A stretch of DNA of 5,734 bases from Dehalococcoidia bacterium (lineage in GTDB: Bacteria > Chloroflexota > Dehalococcoidia > GIF9 > UBA5629): contig JAQTLG010000123.1 of NCBI GenBank assembly GCA_028715025.1, positions 1 through 5,734 on the forward strand. The letters run 5' to 3'. Below the pieces are notes generated by a model, which made no database searches, had not been told where the DNA came from, and worked only from the letters and a program-made list of their open reading frames with translations. A program made the position numbers and the translations under genes. Of this stretch, positions 1 through 5,734 are shown one piece after another. How positions within the stretch are numbered: the stretch's first letter is position 1; each line of letters starts with the position of its first letter.

Positions 1-2109
1 GAGCTGGCTTACCTGATCAATCTGTACGATGACAGGCCTTTTCTTTTAATGCGCCTGGAGGTAACCAACAGCAGTCACGCAGATATCTACCTGCACGATA
101 TCCACCTTTTGCAGGCTGAGGCCGGCGGCGGCGGGAGTGTAAATTTCGCAGGCGGCGAACTACTTAATTTCTTCAAAGTGGGCTGGCATGACTGGGTGTA
201 CTCGGGTTTACGACAGGGCAATGAGCGTGACGTGAGTTCGCTGCTGATTATGCGGCCTTTTATCAGCAAGATGCTGTATAACCCGGCCCTGCCCATCGGC
301 AGAGGGAGGGGTGAATTCTGGGGCGAGGGCTGGGGTCTGCTGACCGACCGGAGGTCGGCCCTGCTGGCCGGCTTCGCCTCAACAGCCGATCAGTTCGGCG
401 TGCTTCACGTTAATTGTGAGGCCGGCGCAGCGGAGTTGACTCTAACGGCGCAGGCTGACGGCGTTCTGCTGGAGCCCGGCGAAACATTCAAGTCTGAATG
501 GGGCTATCTACAGTTCCTCGATCTACCCTGTGCGGATCCGGCGGCCGACTATGTCCATGCCGTAGCGCGGCAGATGAAGGCGCGTGTCCCGGCCGTTCCC
601 CCGCCGGCGCAGTGGACGCACTGGTACCATTTCTTCCAGTCCATTACTGCCGATCTCTTCATCGCTAACCTGAATACCATCGACAGCATCAGGGAGACTA
701 TACCCTTTAAAATCGTGCAGCTCGATGACGGTTACCAATCGGCCTGGGGCGACTGGACCAAGTGTAACGCCAAGTTCCCGCGAGGCCTGGCGCATTTATC
801 CGACAGCATAAAGGAGAAAGGTTACACTTCAGGGCTGTGGCTGGCGCCGTTTGTGGTCGATCCTCGCTCAAAGACGGCACAGCAGCATCCGGAATGGCTG
901 GTCAAGGATAAGAAGGGCAAGCCGATCGTCAGCGGCTATTTCTATGACTTTTACGGGCATGCCCTGGACCTGACGCAGCCCGCTGTGCTGGAGCACGTGC
1001 GCTCGCTACTGGAGACGATCGCCCGAAAGTGGGGCTACGGCTTCGTCAAGACCGATTTTGTTTACTCAGGCGCCCTCCCGGGTGTAAGGCAGAATCCCAA
1101 GATGACGCGTGCGCAGGCCTTCCGTAAAGGAATGGAGGCTGTTAGGGCCGGTATAGGGGAAGATACCTTCCTGCTGGGCTGCGGGTGCCCCTTCGGGCCG
1201 GCGGTGGGCATTGTCGACGCCATGCGCATCGGTCCTGATACCGCCCCCAGCTGGACTCCCTTCCTGTGGAGCGTCAAATGGGCGACCCCCATCATAAAAA
1301 GCGAGAAATCTATCGCCGCGCTACGTAACAACATCCGGCACACAATCAATCTGAGCACACTGCACCAGCGATGGTGGTGGAACGATCCCGACTGCCTGAT
1401 GGTGCGCAACTATGATACGACGCTGGGCGACGCTGAGGTTATCAGCAACCTCAGCCTGGTGGGGCTGTCAGGAGGGTTGTTGATAAGCAGCGACGACCTC
1501 ACTCGCCTGCCTGTAGAGAGGCAGAAGCTGGTGGCTTTGCTCACACCGTTGATGGGAGTGAGCGGGCGCCCTCTTGACATGCTGGAGAGGGAAATGGCGG
1601 AGTTGTATGCTTTGCCTGTCACAAAGAACGATATGAGCTGGCAGAACGTTGCCGTCTTCAACTGGAGCGATAGCGCATCAGAGCGCAGCCTGGACCTGAT
1701 CCGGTTGGGATATGAAGCCGGGCAGAGGCTGCACATCTTTGATTTCTGGCAGAAAAAACATAGCACAGAATCGTCCGGCAGAATCGGACTGGGGGTAATC
1801 CCCTCTCACGGCTGCCGGCTGCTGCGCATTTGCCGCGCAGGGGAGTCTCCCACTCTGGTGGGAGATACACTTCATATCACGCAGGGCTGCGAGATCGAGT
1901 CCTGGCAGATTTCAGGCAAGACCCTGGAGATAGCGACGATCGGCCTGGGCCGCAGGGTGCAGGGTTCACTCTGGTTGAGTACGCCCGGCAGGCTTGTTTC
2001 TGCAAGCTGCGGGAATGTTGCCGTAAACTTCGAAAAGGAAAACGATGATATATACAGGCTCGACCTGGATTTCAGGGGCCGGGCCGTGATAAAAATACAG
2101 TGGGAATAG
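1..2109 (+). CDS. GH36 alpha-galactosidase-type glycoside hydrolase (5' end outside window)
   Basis: Retaining glycoside hydrolase of family 36, expected to release alpha-linked galactose or N-acetylgalactosamine; probably cytoplasmic, but the N-terminus is missing so a signal peptide cannot be excluded. The frame is open from base 1. The ATG at 49 lies inside a typical N-terminal strand (PFLLMRLEVTN) with no Shine-Dalgarno, so the true start is upstream. Numbering visible residues from base 1 (702 in all): beta-sandwich domain to about 195; TIM barrel about 205-530 with WTHWYHFF at 205-212, LDDGY at 241-245 and KTDF at 350-353; C-terminal beta domain to the TAG stop. D352 is the predicted nucleophile and D413, in MRIGPDTAPSW, the predicted acid/base. 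The 61-residue gap between them fits Thermotoga maritima GalA (D327/D387, from memory). GCGCPFGP (393-400) and WWWNDPDC (458-465) are further family motifs. Family assignment is firm; the exact substrate is not. The gene ends 13 bases before the transporter gene. Confidence 0.93.
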   Translation, partial: ELAYLINLYDDRPFLLMRLEVTNSSHADIYLHDIHLLQAEAGGGGSVNFAGGELLNFFKVGWHDWVYSGLRQGNERDVSSLLIMRPFISKMLYNPALPIGRGRGEFWGEGWGLLTDRRSALLAGFASTADQFGVLHVNCEAGAAELTLTAQADGVLLEPGETFKSEWGYLQFLDLPCADPAADYVHAVARQMKARVPAVPPPAQWTHWYHFFQSITADLFIANLNTIDSIRETIPFKIVQLDDGYQSAWGDWTKCNAKFPRGLAHLSDSIKEKGYTSGLWLAPFVVDPRSKTAQQHPEWLVKDKKGKPIVSGYFYDFYGHALDLTQPAVLEHVRSLLETIARKWGYGFVKTDFVYSGALPGVRQNPKMTRAQAFRKGMEAVRAGIGEDTFLLGCGCPFGPAVGIVDAMRIGPDTAPSWTPFLWSVKWATPIIKSEKSIAALRNNIRHTINLSTLHQRWWWNDPDCLMVRNYDTTLGDAEVISNLSLVGLSGGLLISSDDLTRLPVERQKLVALLTPLMGVSGRPLDMLEREMAELYALPVTKNDMSWQNVAVFNWSDSASERSLDLIRLGYEAGQRLHIFDFWQKKHSTESSGRIGLGVIPSHGCRLLRICRAGESPTLVGDTLHITQGCEIESWQISGKTLEIATIGLGRRVQGSLWLSTPGRLVSASCGNVAVNFEKENDDIYRLDLDFRGRAVIKIQWE
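1846..1865. repeat. Inverted repeat (8-bp stem, 4-base loop) in the hydrolase gene
   Basis: TCTCCCAC (1846-1853) and GTGGGAGA (1858-1865) are exact inverted complements around the loop TCTG. They lie in codons for ESPTLVGD, just before the C-terminal beta domain. The surrounding protein looks normal for the family, with no sign of an inserted segment, and no T-tract follows. The pairing is certain; a function is not supported. Confidence 0.35.
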
Positions 2110-2114
2110 GAGGA
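2108..2114 (+). promoter_or_regulatory. Strong ribosome binding site for the MFS transporter gene
   Basis: AGGAGGA lies 8 bases before the ATG at 2123 and overlaps the TAG stop codon (2107-2109) of the hydrolase gene. Its near-perfect match to the anti-Shine-Dalgarno sequence fixes the transporter start. The overlap with the upstream stop suggests that translation of the two genes may be coupled. Confidence 0.85.
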
Positions 2115-2122
2115 CCGCTTCC

Positions 2123-3409
2123 ATGACCAAATCCAGATATCCGTGGTTCGTATTCGGGACATTTTTTGCCTTCATGTTGTTCCAACAGGCCGAGCGGCTG
2201 GTTATCGGCCCGCTGACCACTCCCATTATGGAAGAGTTTCAGATAAACCAGGCGCAGATGGGGTTGGTCTTCTCAGGCGCTCTGCTGGTGGGGGCCATAC
2301 TCTACCCTGTTTGGGGTTACCTGTATGACCGTTTCGCCCGCACCAAGCTGCTGGCGCTGGCGGCCCTTATCTGGGGCGCCACCACCTGGCTGAGCGCGGC
2401 TGTGCGTACCTTTCCCCTCTTCGTGATGACACGCTCGTCCACGGGTATCGCCGACTCCAGCTATCCGGGACTCTACAACATAACCAATGATTATTTCGAG
2501 CCCAAGGAGCGAGGCAAGATCATGGGGCTGCTGCAGATCGCGCAGCCGATGGGCTACCTGGTGGGCATGGTGCTGGCGCTCATACTGGGCAGCATAATAG
2601 GCTGGCGCGGTGTGTTTTATGTGACCGGCGCCGTGGGCTTTGTGCTGGCCATCGTCATTTTCTTCGGCGTAAAGGAGCCGCAAAGGGGCAGCACCGAGCC
2701 CGAATTGCAGGGCATCGACCAGAAGGGCGATTACAAGTTCAACTGGAAAACCGCCCTGGGACTTTTCAAGAAAAAGTCGCTGCTTTTCCTCTTTCTCAAC
2801 TGCTTCACCGGCGTCTTCCCCTGGCAGGTGCTGACCTTCTGGTTCTTCCGCTACCTTGAGACCGGGCGCGGCTATGATTCCACCACGGTGCTCATCACCA
2901 TGGTCATAGCCGTGCTGATGCTGGCTGCGGGCTATCCTATCGGAGGTATACTGGGTGACTATTTCTTCAAACGCAATCAGCGCGGGCGCCTGCTGGTCAG
3001 CGCGGCGGGCATCCTCATAGCCCTAGTATTACTGGTGTTCGCCATCATGGTTCCCTACAACCAGATTTATCTCTTCGGTTTCCTGCTGGCCTTCACCTGC
3101 ATCTTCATGCCCTTCGCCTCGCCTAACGTGGTGACCACCATCTACGATATGACCTTACCTGAGGTGCGCAGCACAGCCAATGCGTTGCAGAACTTCTTTG
3201 AGCAGATCGGCTCTTCGGTTGCGCCATTAATGGCAGGCATCATAGCAGATGCCTCATCGCTGCAGGATGCCATATTGATCATTTGCATATCGGCCTGGTC
3301 GTTATGCTTCATCTTTATCTCCATCTCGGCCTACCTTGTCCCCAAAGACCTCAAGGACCTGCGAGACCAGCTCAAGGAGAGGGCGGAGATAGAGAGGGCG
3401 CGGGCTTAA
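2123..3409 (+). CDS. Major facilitator superfamily (MFS) transporter, probable sugar or glycoside importer
   Basis: Inner-membrane secondary transporter of 428 residues, a normal MFS length. About twelve hydrophobic segments can be placed by eye at 8-25, 47-66, 75-93, 97-112, 134-157, 163-182, 220-240, 256-278, 290-310, 314-336, 353-376 and 382-405. MFS motif A is clear in the loop after helix 2 (GYLYDRFARTK, 65-75), with a degenerate copy after helix 8 (GGILGDYFFKR, 274-284). A charged central loop (about 184-215) separates the halves, and the C-terminal tail (407-428) is highly charged and likely cytoplasmic. The stretch from GIADSSYPG to EPKERGK (108-132) and LPEVRSTANA (345-354) recall Spinster-like or anion:cation-symporter-like MFS subfamilies. 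Its position between a glycosidase and an isomerase-kinase pair implies uptake of the substrate of this pathway. Proton symport is an inference, and the transported compound cannot be read from sequence. Confidence 0.92.
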   Translation: MTKSRYPWFVFGTFFAFMLFQQAERLVIGPLTTPIMEEFQINQAQMGLVFSGALLVGAILYPVWGYLYDRFARTKLLALAALIWGATTWLSAAVRTFPLFVMTRSSTGIADSSYPGLYNITNDYFEPKERGKIMGLLQIAQPMGYLVGMVLALILGSIIGWRGVFYVTGAVGFVLAIVIFFGVKEPQRGSTEPELQGIDQKGDYKFNWKTALGLFKKKSLLFLFLNCFTGVFPWQVLTFWFFRYLETGRGYDSTTVLITMVIAVLMLAAGYPIGGILGDYFFKRNQRGRLLVSAAGILIALVLLVFAIMVPYNQIYLFGFLLAFTCIFMPFASPNVVTTIYDMTLPEVRSTANALQNFFEQIGSSVAPLMAGIIADASSLQDAILIICISAWSLCFIFISISAYLVPKDLKDLRDQLKERAEIERARA

Positions 3410-3416
3410 ATCACAT

Positions 3417-3420
3417 GGAG
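3417..3420 (+). promoter_or_regulatory. Ribosome binding site for the isomerase gene
   Basis: GGAG lies 5 bases before the ATG at 3426, in the 16-base gap after the transporter stop codon. It supports 3426 as the start. A second ATG at 3415 overlaps this site but its frame stops after four codons, at 3427-3429. Confidence 0.65.
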
Positions 3421-3425
3421 ACGAA

Positions 3426-4403
3426 ATGAAAAAGGATATCCAATTCGCCGCGGCCATCTCTGCGCTGGGCAATCCCGGCGACCGCTTTATGTCCGGCTAC
3501 AAGGAGGACCGTTCCGCCGCTGAGATGTTTGCCCTGGCTGCCCAGGCTGGAATAACCGGGCTGGAATTCGTCTATGGAAGGGACGTCACAGATGACAACG
3601 CCGGCGAGATAAAAGACTTTATGGAAAAGTATGGGCTTAAGTGCTGCGACGTCCTGCCCAACCTTTTCAGCCGCAAAGAGTTTATCAAAGGCTCGATATC
3701 CAGCCGTGATGCCGCCACGGCAGAGGAGGCGGCTAAGGAGATACGCCGGACAATTGATCTGACCAAAAAACTGGGCGGCAGCCTGGTCAATATCTGGCCG
3801 GGTCAGGACGGCTATGATTACCCGTTCGAGTCAGACTATCTCAAGGCCTGGGGACTTATGATCGAGCTGCTCAGGGATGCGGCCGACTATGATCCCGCGG
3901 TCAGGCTGGGGCTGGAGTACAAGTTCAAGGAGCCTCGCGTTCACAGCTACGTCTCCACCGTGGCTAAATCGCTGCTGCTCTGCCAGGCAGTGAACAGATC
4001 CAATGTGGGAGTGATACTGGATATAGGTCACGCCATACTGGCCTACGAGAATGCCGCCGAGTCGCTGGCACTGGCCAAAATGTTCGGGGACCGCCTGTTC
4101 CTGCTGCATATCAACGATACGCGCCCCGACTGGGACTTGGACCTCAACGTAGGGTCGGTGCACTTCCTGGACACCCTCGAATGGCTCTACTGGGCCGACA
4201 AGACGGGTTACGACGGCTACTACACTCTGGATATCTGGCCGGCCCGCATGGACACGGTGGAGGCCATACGCGAGAGCATCGAGTGGATACAGACGATGCG
4301 CCGCGCCCTTGACCGCATAGGCGGAGCATCCATTGAAAACATGCTGCGGGAGGGCAATCCGGCCAGGGCGATGAAGACCATACGGGAAGCTGTCTTCCGT
4401 TGA
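3426..4403 (+). CDS. TIM-barrel sugar isomerase/epimerase, resembling RhaI-type L-rhamnose isomerase
   Basis: Cytoplasmic protein of 325 residues in the xylose isomerase-like TIM-barrel superfamily, predicted to interconvert an aldose and a ketose with divalent metals. Barrel-end motifs in order: NPGDRF (16-21), NIWPGQDGYDY (122-132), GLEYKFKEP (162-170), LDIGH (198-202), HINDT (228-232) followed by DLD (237-239), and TLDIW (267-271). Likely metal ligands are E164, D199, H202, H228, D237, D239 and D269. Their order and spacing follow the Pseudomonas stutzeri L-rhamnose isomerase set (E219, D254, H257, H281, D289, D291, D327, from memory), and K166 matches the E-x-K of such isomerases. The simpler tagatose/psicose 3-epimerases use four ligands ending in Glu, so an isomerase is favoured. 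The protein is markedly shorter than typical RhaI proteins, so substrate identity is uncertain. The adjacent rhamnulokinase-family gene supports a ketose product that is then phosphorylated. Confidence 0.82.
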   Translation: MKKDIQFAAAISALGNPGDRFMSGYKEDRSAAEMFALAAQAGITGLEFVYGRDVTDDNAGEIKDFMEKYGLKCCDVLPNLFSRKEFIKGSISSRDAATAEEAAKEIRRTIDLTKKLGGSLVNIWPGQDGYDYPFESDYLKAWGLMIELLRDAADYDPAVRLGLEYKFKEPRVHSYVSTVAKSLLLCQAVNRSNVGVILDIGHAILAYENAAESLALAKMFGDRLFLLHINDTRPDWDLDLNVGSVHFLDTLEWLYWADKTGYDGYYTLDIWPARMDTVEAIRESIEWIQTMRRALDRIGGASIENMLREGNPARAMKTIREAVFR

Positions 4404-4434
4404 GCTGTATATTACGATTGATCCCGGGCAAGCC

Positions 4435-5734
4435 ATGAAAAAAACCGTTAACAGCGTCGCCGTTGACCTGGGCGCTTCCGGAGGCAAGGTCATGCTGGGG
4501 CGCTTCGATGGCTCAAGGATTACGCTGGAGGAGATATACCGGTTCCCCAACGGCCCAATACAGGCAGAGCAGCATATCTACTGGGACGTGCGGCGGCTTT
4601 TCGAGGAGGTCAAGAAAGGGCTGGGCACAGCCGGAAGGACTGCCCGGCTGGATTCAGTTGGGCTGGATGCCTGGGGTAACGACTTCTGCCTGCTGGACGG
4701 TAGCGGGGCCCTGCTGGAGAACCCGCACAGTTATCGCGATCCAAGGACCGACGGCATGATGAGGAGAGCCTTCGAGAAGATGTCGAGGGAGGATATCTAC
4801 AACCGGACAGGTGTCCAATTCATGCAACACAATACTCTGTTTCAGGTCTACTCAATGGTGCTGGACAGGTCTCCACAGCTTGAAGCTGCCGCAACCTATC
4901 TGATGATCGCCGACCTGTTCAACTATTGGTTATGCGGGGAAAAGCGCTGCGAATTCACCAACGCCACTACCACGCAATTCTATGATCCCAATAAACGGGA
5001 GTGGTGCCTGCCGATACTGTTGGCATTCGACATACCCCACCGCATTATGCCGCCCATCGCGCAGCCTGCAACCAAGCTGGGAATGCTGCAAGCAGGGGTA
5101 TGCGATCAACTCGGTATCCCCTCGCTGCCCGTGATCGCGGTCGGCACGCACGATACGGCGTCGGCCGCTGTCGCTGTACCTTATAATAGGAGCGCACCTT
5201 CAGGTGCGCCCACGGGGATATCTCAAGGTTCTGCCTTTCTGAGTTCGGGCACCTGGTCGCTTTTAGGGGCCGAAGTGGGTGAGCCGCTCATTAACGCAGC
5301 AGGGCTGAAGAATAATTTCACCTGTTACGGCGGAGTGGGCGGCGCCTGGCTGGTCTGGAAAAACATACAGGCCCTGTGGGTGCTGCAGGAATGTATGCGC
5401 AACTGGGAGGAAGCAGGTCAGGGTGATACGCTTGATGGCCTTATCAAGCAGGCGGAGCAGGCCCAGGTGTTGCCTGCCGTCATTGACGTTGATAACAGGC
5501 TGTTTCTGACGCCCGGCGATTTCCCTCCCCGTATTGCAGAGTACTGCAGGCGGACGGGACAGCTGCCGCCTGGAGATAAAGGCGCGATAGTGCGCTGCAT
5601 ACTTGAATCCCTGGCGCTCAAATACCGCTATACTTATGAGCGTCTGCAGGAGGTACTGGGCAGGAAGCTTGATTGCATCCATATAATCGGGGGCGGCTCC
5701 CTGAACACGCTGCTTAACCGTTTTACAGCTGATG
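4435..5734 (+). CDS. rhaB: Rhamnulokinase-family FGGY carbohydrate kinase (3' end outside window)
   Basis: ATP-dependent cytoplasmic kinase that phosphorylates L-rhamnulose, or a related ketose, at O1. The frame is open from 4435 to the window edge (433 codons). E. coli RhaB has 489 residues, so the last 60-70 are probably missing. RhaB-like motifs run in order: phosphate-binding AVDLGASGGK (9-18), YWDV (49-52), GLDAWGNDF (76-84), YRDPRTDG (100-107), GVQFMQHNTLFQ (126-137), TNATTTQ (175-181), THDTAS (238-243) with D240 as predicted catalytic base, SSGTWSLLG (270-278) and adenosine-binding IIGGG (417-421). ATG 4435 is the only ATG, GTG or TTG in frame after the upstream stop at 4372-4374, and the conserved N-terminus begins within seven residues. 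No good Shine-Dalgarno precedes it. Residues about 251-261 are an apparent insertion relative to E. coli RhaB and contain a palindrome. Rhamnulose is the best substrate guess; a related 6-deoxy-ketose such as fuculose remains possible. Confidence 0.93.
   Translation, partial: MKKTVNSVAVDLGASGGKVMLGRFDGSRITLEEIYRFPNGPIQAEQHIYWDVRRLFEEVKKGLGTAGRTARLDSVGLDAWGNDFCLLDGSGALLENPHSYRDPRTDGMMRRAFEKMSREDIYNRTGVQFMQHNTLFQVYSMVLDRSPQLEAAATYLMIADLFNYWLCGEKRCEFTNATTTQFYDPNKREWCLPILLAFDIPHRIMPPIAQPATKLGMLQAGVCDQLGIPSLPVIAVGTHDTASAAVAVPYNRSAPSGAPTGISQGSAFLSSGTWSLLGAEVGEPLINAAGLKNNFTCYGGVGGAWLVWKNIQALWVLQECMRNWEEAGQGDTLDGLIKQAEQAQVLPAVIDVDNRLFLTPGDFPPRIAEYCRRTGQLPPGDKGAIVRCILESLALKYRYTYERLQEVLGRKLDCIHIIGGGSLNTLLNRFTAD
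5192..5209. repeat. Perfect palindromic hairpin element inside the kinase gene
   Basis: GCGCACCT (5192-5199) and AGGTGCGC (5202-5209) are exact inverted complements around a 2-base loop (TC). The palindrome sits within about 33 bases (5185-5217) encoding N251-G261 of the kinase. E. coli RhaB lacks an equivalent segment between its HDTAS and SSGTW motifs. The element is read through in frame and adds a Ser/Pro/Gly/Ala-rich loop. No T-tract follows, so it is not an intrinsic terminator. It looks like a dispersed intragenic palindromic repeat of the REP or small MITE sort, but only one copy is visible here, so the repeat status is inferred. Confidence 0.6.

Noticed and set aside
49..51. ATG as the start of the hydrolase gene
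   Set aside because: The same frame is open back to base 1 and reads as plausible family sequence (YDDRPFLLMRLEVTN), and no ribosome binding site precedes this ATG. The gene begins before the window.
344..358. Inverted repeat CCGACC / GGTCGG with a 3-base loop
   Set aside because: A 6-bp GC-rich stem inside ordinary coding sequence is expected by chance, and nothing around it suggests an inserted element.
3157..3170. Possible second copy of the kinase palindrome, sharing GGTGCGC
   Set aside because: Only the core of one arm matches, and these codons encode a conserved transporter motif (LPEVRSTA), which explains the sequence.
3415..3429. Tiny ORF starting at ATG 3415 before the isomerase
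   Set aside because: It has four codons then a stop, and its start merely overlaps the isomerase ribosome binding site.
3831..4550. Long minus-strand open frame (239 codons)
   Set aside because: It lies antisense to well-supported isomerase and kinase genes, and its translation shows no recognisable family. It is a shadow of GC-rich coding sequence.
4463..4759. Plus-strand open frame of 98 codons near the start of the kinase region
   Set aside because: It is out of frame with the rhamnulokinase, whose conserved motifs cover this stretch without a break.
5182..5187. TATAAT resembling a -10 promoter box
   Set aside because: It lies inside the kinase coding sequence, with no convincing -35 element upstream and no gene starting just downstream. 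Chance match.
5192..5209. Palindrome as an intrinsic terminator
   Set aside because: No T-tract follows the stem, and the kinase reading frame continues through it to the window edge.

Overview
The window holds four consecutive plus-strand genes that look like one carbohydrate-use operon. It reads as GC-rich by eye (not counted), with frequent ATA and AGG codons and good AGGAGG-type ribosome binding sites on two genes. That points to a GC-rich bacterium. The codon habit and a short palindromic repeat inside the last gene are reminiscent of uncultured anaerobic lineages such as Chloroflexota, but nothing here fixes the taxon and I hold this weakly.

Layout: positions 1-2109 carry the 3' part of a glycoside hydrolase family 36 (alpha-galactosidase type) gene whose start lies before the window. 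Positions 2123-3409 carry a 12-helix major facilitator superfamily sugar transporter. Positions 3426-4403 carry a TIM-barrel sugar isomerase whose metal-ligand pattern resembles the RhaI type of L-rhamnose isomerase. Positions 4435-5734 carry a rhamnulokinase-family (RhaB) FGGY kinase that runs off the right edge. The gaps are 13, 16 and 31 bases, with no promoter or terminator visible in them, so co-transcription is likely. No stretch over 300 bases lacks a gene.

Read as a pathway, the set is: import a glycoside or sugar, release a monosaccharide, isomerise the aldose to a ketose, and phosphorylate the ketose at O1. An aldolase would be the expected next step, but it is not in the window. 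The kinase is convincingly of the rhamnulokinase family. The hydrolase keeps the GH36 galactose-type active site, so the substrate linking the two is unclear; this is the main biological puzzle. The most unusual sequence feature is a perfect 8-bp-stem palindrome inside an apparent in-frame insertion of about 11 codons in the kinase, between two conserved motifs of the catalytic core. I saw no RNA genes, CRISPR arrays, transposase genes or defence genes.
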